A stretch of 21,721 bases of DNA, from NCBI GenBank assembly GCA_016199665.1, contig JACQGG010000216.1, forward strand, positions 1-21,721, given 5' to 3'. Positions within the stretch are counted from its first letter, which is position 1; each line of letters begins with the position of its first letter. Below are positions 16,612 to 21,721 of the stretch, one piece after another. The translations under genes and the position numbers were made by a program. Source of the stretch: Acidobacteriota bacterium (lineage in GTDB: Bacteria > Acidobacteriota > UBA6911 > JACQSX01). The notes beneath the pieces were generated by a model that saw nothing but the letters and a program-made list of their open reading frames with translations, was not told where the DNA came from and made no database searches.

Positions 16612-18546
16612 CTAACCGGGCCGCTTGTCCTTTAGGACCTCGGCCAACGTTGTCAGAAGCGCGTCGGCGGTGTAGGGCTTCATCAAGAACTTGTCTACCG
16701 TCTCCTGGGCAAAGCGAACTGCGGCGCTGTCATCAACCAGTCCGCTGGTGGCGATGATTCTTATCTCCCGGTCAATCCTCCGCAATGCCCGCACCGTGGC
16801 GGGTCCATCCAGATAAGGCATCATCATATCCAGCAGGACGGCTCGAATCTCACTCCGGTTCTGGGCAAACAGCGCGAGAGCCTCCGCGCCGTCTCGAGCC
16901 CTCAGGACCCGATATCCAAAGTGCTGCAGCGTCGCGCCCGTGATGTCCTGGATCGCTTTCTCATCATCCACCACCAGAATCGTTTCCCCGCGTCCCAAAG
17001 GAAGCTTCACGCGTGCAGTTGCCAACTCGGCCGGCGATTCTGACTCCAGCGCCGGAAGGACAACCTGGAATGTCGCTCCTTTTTCTGCTTCACTTTCCAC
17101 GCGGATGGACCCCTGGTGACTCTTCACAATACCCAGCGCGGTGGACAGCCCCAGGCCGGTTCCCTTGCCTGCTTCCTTGGTCGTAAAAAACGGGTCGAAG
17201 ATCTTGTCGATAACATCCGCCGGGATGCCTTCTCCGGTGTCCGAGACCGTGATGAGAACGTGGCGGCCCGGTCTGGCGTCAGGATAGGCTCGAACATAGC
17301 GCTCATCGATGGACAGGTTTTCGGCCTTGATGGAAAGGGTACCGCCTCCGGGCATGGCATCACGCGCGTTCAGGCACAGATTGATCAACACCTGATGTAA
17401 CTGAGTGGAATCGCCGTGGATGTTCCACAGGTCCTGCGGCAGGTGGAATCGCACGTCAATGGATCGCGGCAAGGTCTCCTTCATGATTCCGATTACCTCA
17501 CGGATCAGATAGCGCGGCTGTAGAGGCGCATGCTCCCCCTGAACTCCCCTGGCAAACAAGAGGACTTGGCGGACTACTTCACTTGCCCGCTCCGCGCTGG
17601 CAAGCAGCGTGGCAAGCCACTCCTGTGTCTCATCGTCGTCGGTCTTCTGCTGCAGCATTTGGATTGCCATCAGGATGGGAGAGAGCATGTTGTTCAAATC
17701 GTGTGCGATTCCGCCGGCAAGAGTGCCCAGGCTCTCCATGCGCTGAGCACGCAGAAACTGGGTCTCCAGCGCTTTCTTCTCCGTGATATCGGTGTTGATG
17801 GCCAGGATGGACTTCGGAAGCCCGGCCCCGTCGCGCACCAGAACCCAGTCGCACTCAGAGATCAATTCCTTGCCGCCTTTTGTCTTCTGGCGAAGATGTC
17901 CGCTCCACTCGCCCTTCTGGAACAAAGCATGGCAGGCCTCTTCGAAGGGGGCTAAATGTTCTTCCCGGTAAATCAGACCCCGGATGTCCCGGCTCGCCGC
18001 CTCCTGCGTCGTCCAGCCGTATATGCGCTCGGCGCCTTTGTTCCAAAAGAGAACACGGTTTTGCAAATCCCTCACCAGGATGGCGTCGCGTGCGTGGTCA
18101 AGCAGCGCCGCCTGCTCGCGCAACTGTTCTTCAGCCGACTTGCGCTCGGTGATATCACGCACGATCGCAAGCGCGTGGTCGCAATCGCAGCAGCGCGCCA
18201 CGTGGGCTTCAAAGTGGCGCGCCTCCCCGGAGCGGGGAATAGAGTATTGGATCACCTGGGTCTGGTCGGTTCTTATGGCGTCCTGAATCGCGCGCTGGCA
18301 GAGATCGGCGATTTCGAGAGGTACTACGTCGCCCAGCTTCCTTCCCAGGAATTTTTCCGGCGGAACCGGCAGACGACTCGGGTCGGCCGCATGGTAGTCG
18401 AGGCAAACGCCTTCCTTATTCACCAGAAAGACCAGATCGGGCGTGGCCCTGAGGAAGGAAATTGCAGCCCCCTGGCCGTGGCCGCAAAATGACATTTTGT
18501 CGGGGTCTGCCTGTATGTGTATGAGAGGGGGATCAGGTTCGTTCAT
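16612..18546 (-). CDS. Cytosolic hybrid histidine kinase: PAS-PAS-HisKA-HATPase-REC (644 aa)
   Basis: This is a soluble sensor kinase with no membrane segment. Two PAS domains (about 27-135 and 145-258) each end in the linker DITE[RK]K. The HisKA dimerisation domain has the phospho-acceptor H282 in GGIAHDLNNMLSP. The ATPase has the N box (INLCLNARDAM, ~388-398), G1 (SDTGEG), F (FDPFFT) and G2 (GKGTGLGLS). A C-terminal receiver (~521-640) has the acidic VVDDE, acceptor D573 in LLDMMMP and K623. This class often works with NtrC-type regulators, and such a regulator is encoded two genes upstream. The first PAS domain has an unusual CCDC cluster (C119, C120, C122) next to its final strand, a possible metal or redox site. 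I chose the ATG at 18546; a TTG at 18570 is an alternative, and no clear Shine-Dalgarno marks either. The signal sensed is unknown. Confidence 0.88.
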   Translation of the reverse strand: MNEPDPPLIHIQADPDKMSFCGHGQGAAISFLRATPDLVFLVNKEGVCLDYHAADPSRLPVPPEKFLGRKLGDVVPLEIADLCQRAIQDAIRTDQTQVIQYSIPRSGEARHFEAHVARCCDCDHALAIVRDITERKSAEEQLREQAALLDHARDAILVRDLQNRVLFWNKGAERIYGWTTQEAASRDIRGLIYREEHLAPFEEACHALFQKGEWSGHLRQKTKGGKELISECDWVLVRDGAGLPKSILAINTDITEKKALETQFLRAQRMESLGTLAGGIAHDLNNMLSPILMAIQMLQQKTDDDETQEWLATLLASAERASEVVRQVLLFARGVQGEHAPLQPRYLIREVIGIMKETLPRSIDVRFHLPQDLWNIHGDSTQLHQVLINLCLNARDAMPGGGTLSIKAENLSIDERYVRAYPDARPGRHVLITVSDTGEGIPADVIDKIFDPFFTTKEAGKGTGLGLSTALGIVKSHQGSIRVESEAEKGATFQVVLPALESESPAELATARVKLPLGRGETILVVDDEKAIQDITGATLQHFGYRVLRARDGAEALALFAQNRSEIRAVLLDMMMPYLDGPATVRALRRIDREIRIIATSGLVDDSAAVRFAQETVDKFLMKPYTADALLTTLAEVLKDKRPG

Positions 18547-18565
18547 GTCAAAGCTGGACTCGCCT

Positions 18566-18582
18566 TGCAATCATAGGGCCAT
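18566..18582 (-). promoter_or_regulatory. Weak candidate sigma54 (-24/-12) promoter for the kinase gene
   Basis: The minus strand reads ATGGCCCTATGATTGCA. The -12 box TTGCA is perfect and the GG (18580-18579) to GC (18568-18567) spacing is exactly 10, but the -24 box TGGCCCT has two mismatches. The start would be near 18555, only about 9 bases before the kinase ATG, which is unusually short. The kinase could equally be read through from the stress-protein gene 99 bases upstream. Confidence 0.3.
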
Positions 18583-18645
18583 GGACCGCGTTTACCGTAA
18601 CCGACAATCGCCTTACGGCTCGGGTGCGGGGGCGACGCGCAAGAC

Positions 18646-19575
18646 TTACCTGCCGGCCGCCGGCCCGTTTTCCCCATCGGGCCGCGACTCTGGGCCTGCC
18701 GGGCAGAGCGGGCGCGCGACAAGAACGGGACAGGACGCTTGGCGGAGCACGCGGTCCACATTGGACCCAAACAGGGATCGCGGCTGGAAATCAGCGCCAA
18801 AACGCCCCATACAGATCAGGTCGATCTGCTGTCCCTCTGCGTACGTCAACACTTCCAGGTAGGGCTTTCCCATGCTGATCACCTGTTCAATAGGATAGGG
18901 CAGAGGACCGGCGCTCAACAAGGCATTCTGCAGGCCGTTGGCGGCCCGCTGAAACAGGTTCGTTGCGCTGCCGTTATCCGATGGGTCTCCACGACTCTCA
19001 GCCCGGGCGGGTAGAACGTACATCAGGTGCAACTCCGCCCCATAGCTTCGCGCGATTGAGGAGGCATGGGAGAGGGCTAATTCGGAATCGCTGGAAAAGT
19101 CGTGTGCCACCAGGATTTTCCTGAGGGGAATCTCTCCGCTTGTGGAATTTGGCTGTGGAAAGCGAGGGCGGACCAGGAAAACTGAACAAGGCGCGGTTCG
19201 GCAGATGGATTCAGCCACCGACCCGAGCAATGTGGAATTTCGTTTCACTTGTCGGGGTTGTACGACAATCATATCAATACGGCGTTCGGCGGCGGTGCGG
19301 CTGATGGTCTCCTCCGGTTCGCCCCGGCCCGGGATTTCTTCCCAATCCAGGGCGCCAGCCGCCGCCCGGGCATTGTGGTACAGGGCCTCCGGCAACGTTT
19401 GACTGTTGTCCGGCAGCCCGCCCCCATTGTCGTTCCGCAGGGATGGGGCGCAGTGAAAGAAATAGAGCTTGGCGCCCAGTGTTCGCGCCAGGGCAATTGC
19501 GTAAGACGGGGCGTCGTCTGCGCGGCAAGGAAGGTCTGTGGGACAGAGGATTCGTTCGATTGCGTGTACACCCAT
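18646..19575 (-). CDS. Tandem universal stress protein (two UspA domains, 309 aa)
   Basis: This is a cytoplasmic stress-adaptation protein with two UspA folds. Domain 1 (~5-137) begins IERILCPTDL and ends APCSVFLVRP; it lacks the glycines of the nucleotide loop, reading QPRQVKRNSTLLGS. Domain 2 (~152-288) begins RKILVAHDFS and has the complete G-2X-G-9X-GS ATP-binding motif (G257, G260, G270, S271), ending ASCPVLVARP. The usual reading of such a pair is one nucleotide-binding and one structural domain. I chose the ATG at 19575 because the first beta strand follows immediately and GGAAGG lies just upstream; the frame is open to 19719, but that segment contains the candidate sigma54 promoter. 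The last ~20 residues (PAGPESRPDGENGPAAGR) are a disordered tail. It lies between the regulator and kinase genes on the same strand, suggesting a shared stress or redox regulon. Confidence 0.87.
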   Translation of the reverse strand: MGVHAIERILCPTDLPCRADDAPSYAIALARTLGAKLYFFHCAPSLRNDNGGGLPDNSQTLPEALYHNARAAAGALDWEEIPGRGEPEETISRTAAERRIDMIVVQPRQVKRNSTLLGSVAESICRTAPCSVFLVRPRFPQPNSTSGEIPLRKILVAHDFSSDSELALSHASSIARSYGAELHLMYVLPARAESRGDPSDNGSATNLFQRAANGLQNALLSAGPLPYPIEQVISMGKPYLEVLTYAEGQQIDLICMGRFGADFQPRSLFGSNVDRVLRQASCPVLVARPLCPAGPESRPDGENGPAAGR

Positions 19576-19617
19576 ACTTCCTTCCCTCGGGCCAGCCGAC
19601 TGGCCCAGCTTCAGGGA

Positions 19618-19633
19618 AGCAAAGTGCATGCCG
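19618..19633 (-). promoter_or_regulatory. Candidate sigma54 (-24/-12) promoter for the universal stress protein gene
   Basis: The minus strand reads CGGCATGCACTTTGCT. The -12 box TTGCT is perfect and the GG (19632-19631) to GC (19620-19619) spacing is exactly 10. The -24 box CGGCATG differs from TGGCACG at two positions. The predicted start is near 19607, giving a sensible 32-base leader with the Shine-Dalgarno GGAAGG before the ATG at 19575. Confidence 0.5.
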
Positions 19634-19710
19634 CACACATCACCCGGTCTTGCGGGCCTTGTTGCTGACAGCGCGTGGGAACTTTTCGTGGAATTGAACC
19701 CGGTCAGGCG

Positions 19711-19739
19711 AAATCTCACACCGCAAGGGTGTGAGATTT
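19711..19739. terminator. Perfect 12-bp hairpin after the response regulator gene; terminator and/or activator site
   Basis: The arms AAATCTCACACC (19711-19722) and GGTGTGAGATTT (19728-19739) pair perfectly around the loop GCAAG. It lies 24 bases beyond the regulator stop codon, where an intrinsic terminator is expected, but the U-run on the minus strand is only three bases. Its centre is also about 118 bases upstream of the stress-gene start site, so it could be a binding site for a dimeric activator. A further partial copy, ATCTCACAC (19761-19769), overlaps the regulator stop codon. Confidence 0.6.
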
Positions 19740-19763
19740 TCCCACCTCGAAGTCAATGAGATC

Positions 19764-21251
19764 TCACACTTTGCCGCAGGCAAGGCTTTGTCCGAGCTTT
19801 TTCAGGCGCCATCGGAGCCGGTCTCGTGAGATTCCAAGCAGTTTGGCGGCGCGCTTTTGATTCCTGCCCGAAAGTTCCATGGCTTGCTCCACCATCGACA
19901 TTTCCAGTTGGTCCAGGGAGATGCCGCCTTGCGGAAGGCGGAAGAGAGGCGCCTCGACTCCGGCGGGACCGGTAGGGTTCGGCAAATGAGCCGCTGCGTT
20001 CATATCACCCGGGGCGGCCCGCTCCCCGACCATGGCCGGGCCTGGCGCTTCGCGCTTGGCAGACAGGCTGGAGGCGGTTGCCACCCCAGCGGGGAGATAA
20101 GCGGTCGTAATTATATCGCCGTCTTCCAGAATCATCGCTCTTTCAACAGCGTTTCGGAGTTCCCGTACATTTCCCGGCCAGGAATAATGCCGGAAGATCG
20201 ATATAGCCTCAGGCGCAAGCCCCCGGACCCGCTTGCGCAGTCGCTCGTTGAAATCAGCAATAAAATGCTCTGCCAGCACAAGCATGTCATCGCCACGCTC
20301 GCGCAACGGCGGCAAATCGATCTCGATGACGGACAGGCGATAGTAGAGGTCGAGTCGAAACCGTTCTGCTTCACCCTCGGTTCTCAGATCCCGATTTGAC
20401 GCGGCAATGACCCGCACGTCCAAGGGGAGGTCCTTCAAACCTCCCACCCGCCGAAAGGTACCTTCTTCCAGGATCCGCAACAGCTTCGCCTGCAGGCTGA
20501 TCTCGAGATCGCCAATCTCATCGAGAAAGATGGTCCCCCCTTCCGCCTGCTCAAAGAGCCCCTCCTTGCGGGCCCGAGCATCCGTAAAGGCCCCTTTTTC
20601 ATGCCCGAACAACTCACTCTCGATCAGAGTCGCAGGAATGGCGGCACAGTTGACTGCGACAAAAGGCGCGTTGGCGCGCCGGGAACCGTAATGAATGGCT
20701 TTTGCCACCAGATCCTTGCCCGTTCCGCTCTCACCCTGCAGCAAGACCGAGGACGCTTCGCTTTCCGCAACTTTGCGCGTCAGCGCCGCCAATTGTGTCA
20801 TTGCAGGGGACTGACCGATGATCTGATCGATATTGAACTGGCGCGTTTGTTCCCGCCGGATTATGCCAAGTTCCCGGCGCATCCTGCGGGCATCGATTCC
20901 ATTGCGAAGTGTGACCTGAAGTTCGTCGAGTCTGATCGGCTTACCGATGAAATCGTAGGCGCCGCCGCGAAACGCAGACAGCATCTCGTCGGCCTGCACG
21001 TCGCCGGTGATGATGATGGGCACGGTACGGAATCGGCGTTTCGTTATTTCAGAGAGGAGGTCCAGACCTGAACCATCGGGTAGACTGATATCCAGCAGCG
21101 CGGCCGCCGGCTCGTCCGTGTCGAGGGCCGCCAGCGCCTCCGATACGGCGCCAGCCGGGATCGGGTCGTAGCCCCAGGCGCGCAAAGCGCCGGCAATTGT
21201 GCGACAGATCAGTGGATCGTCATCGACGATGAGAACCTTATCCTTGGCCAT
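19764..21251 (-). CDS. NtrC-family sigma54-dependent response regulator (REC-AAA+-Fis HTH, 495 aa)
   Basis: This is an enhancer-binding protein that, when phosphorylated, uses ATP to open sigma54 promoter complexes. The receiver (~4-118) has the acidic triad DDD at 10-12, acceptor D54 in LLDISLPDG and K104. The AAA+ domain (~143-372) has Walker A GESGTGKD (173-180), the sigma54-contact loop GAFTDA (220-225, a D for G variant of GAFTGA), Walker B GGTIFLDEIGDL (238-249) and the arginine-finger region LYYRLSVIEI. A linker of ~65 residues leads to a Fis-type helix-turn-helix (RNQKRAAKLLGISRDRLRWRLKKLG, 463-487, given here in two parts: RNQKRAAKLLGIS then RDRLRWRLKKLG). I chose the ATG at 21251 because the first receiver strand follows at once; an extension to 21296 would run through its own promoter. 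The hybrid kinase at 16612-18546 is the likely partner. Targets probably include the sigma54-type promoters in this window, including its own. Confidence 0.93.
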   Translation of the reverse strand: MAKDKVLIVDDDPLICRTIAGALRAWGYDPIPAGAVSEALAALDTDEPAAALLDISLPDGSGLDLLSEITKRRFRTVPIIITGDVQADEMLSAFRGGAYDFIGKPIRLDELQVTLRNGIDARRMRRELGIIRREQTRQFNIDQIIGQSPAMTQLAALTRKVAESEASSVLLQGESGTGKDLVAKAIHYGSRRANAPFVAVNCAAIPATLIESELFGHEKGAFTDARARKEGLFEQAEGGTIFLDEIGDLEISLQAKLLRILEEGTFRRVGGLKDLPLDVRVIAASNRDLRTEGEAERFRLDLYYRLSVIEIDLPPLRERGDDMLVLAEHFIADFNERLRKRVRGLAPEAISIFRHYSWPGNVRELRNAVERAMILEDGDIITTAYLPAGVATASSLSAKREAPGPAMVGERAAPGDMNAAAHLPNPTGPAGVEAPLFRLPQGGISLDQLEMSMVEQAMELSGRNQKRAAKLLGISRDRLRWRLKKLGQSLACGKV

Positions 21252-21268
21252 ATTCTTCAGATCCGAGA

Positions 21269-21285
21269 GGCAGGAAGCGTGCCAA
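21269..21285 (-). promoter_or_regulatory. Sigma54 (-24/-12) promoter immediately before the response regulator gene
   Basis: The minus strand reads TTGGCACGCTTCCTGCC. The -24 box TTGGCACG is perfect, the GG (21283-21282) to GC (21271-21270) spacing is exactly 10, and the -12 box CTGC has one change from TTGC. The predicted start, near 21258, leaves only about 7 bases (GAAGAAT) before the ATG at 21251, so translation would use a very short leader with a weak Shine-Dalgarno. Confidence 0.6.
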
Positions 21286-21721
21286 GAGACACGCAAGGAG
21301 GTGCCCAGAAGATGGAAAGAATCTCAAGGCAAGGGAATAAGCGCCCAGTCAGACAAGGAAAAGGTCGAAAAGACGGGACTGTACGATGCCCGAGGCAGGG
21401 TACCAACCCCCGCTGACATACGCAGCGGCGCCCTGTCTTTAACTCACGATTACTTCCCCTTCTCTCATGCTTTGCAGTTCTCTTTCAACTTGGGTGGGGC
21501 AAATGACGCGGGGATGCGAAATCTTTCACAGGTGTGCTCTACAGGCACATCCAAGGAGAGCTTGGCCAAAGCTTGCGTGAGGCATTAAATTGCAGGCATT
21601 TTGGGTGTAGATTTGGAGATACCCGCTAAGGGAGGCCGGGAAGGAGCAGCATTGTTAATAAAGAGCAGCATTGTCAAATACTGTTATGTCAAGTTCCTCA
21701 CCGAACCGCGACTGTGAAGGA
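21286..21721. other. Apparently non-coding region upstream of the regulator gene
   Basis: No convincing gene is visible on either strand. It contains a 6-bp inverted repeat, CCGCTG/CAGCGG (21410-21428), about 160 bases upstream of the predicted regulator start site, a second small one, CCAAG-GAGAG-CTTGG (21551-21565), and the direct repeat listed separately. These are possible activator sites. A gene beyond the window edge may share the region. Confidence 0.5.
21644..21674. repeat. Two 12-bp direct repeats, GAGCAGCATTGT, 19 bp apart
   Basis: GAGCAGCATTGT occurs at 21644-21655 and 21663-21674. The 19-bp period is close to two helical turns, which would place two protein-binding sites on the same face of the DNA. 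On the minus strand this AT-richer block also carries two TTGACA hexamers, so a vegetative promoter may be nearby, though no good -10 box was found. Confidence 0.45.

Noticed and set aside
18661..18684. GC-rich inverted repeat CGGCCCG/CGGGCCG near the end of the stress-protein gene
   Set aside because: It lies inside the coding region, has no U-run, and short GC palindromes are frequent in this sequence.
21560..21577. Sigma54-like sequence CTTGGCCAAAGCTTGCG
   Set aside because: The GG-to-GC spacing is one base too short, which is not tolerated by sigma54.

Overview
The window most likely comes from an Acidobacteriota chromosome. The main reason is three outer-membrane receptors of about 1,050 residues, each with an N-terminal carboxypeptidase-regulatory-like domain, a TonB plug and a long beta-barrel, and none with a SusD partner. 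The G+C-rich sequence, a PQQ quinoprotein, an amidohydrolase carrying a C-terminal IPT/TIG domain, and hybrid sensor kinase/NtrC-type regulators fit the same phylum. The species cannot be named from this sequence. No rRNA, tRNA, CRISPR array, transposase or integrase was seen.

Layout. (1) 1-1469, minus: the N-terminal part of a large DEAD/DEAH helicase-type restriction enzyme, cut by the window edge. No methyltransferase lies upstream of it. (2) 1743-2129, plus: a small exported protein of unknown function. (3) 9572 down to 2198, minus: a probable operon of PQQ-dependent alcohol dehydrogenase, secreted amidohydrolase, TonB-dependent receptor and monohaem cytochrome c. This looks like a periplasmic oxidation module with its own receptor and electron acceptor. 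(4) 9573-10238: a 666-bp divergent control region with a near-consensus sigma70-type promoter, an 18-bp palindrome and a sigma54-type promoter. (5) 10239-16605, plus: two more TonB-dependent receptors in tandem. (6) 21251 down to 16612, minus: a sigma54 enhancer-binding response regulator, a tandem universal stress protein and a cytosolic PAS-PAS hybrid histidine kinase. (7) 21286-21721: apparently non-coding.

The most interesting signal is regulatory. Sequences with exact GG-N10-GC spacing and -24/-12 elements resembling the sigma54 (RpoN) consensus lie before the small exported protein, the plus-strand receptor pair, the stress protein, the kinase (weaker) and the response regulator itself. 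The regulator is an NtrC-family sigma54 activator, and perfect palindromes lie about 90 and 118 bp upstream of two predicted start sites, where such activators usually bind. I infer a local, autoregulated sigma54 circuit controlling outer-membrane receptors. The promoter matches are read directly from the sequence; the circuit is inference.
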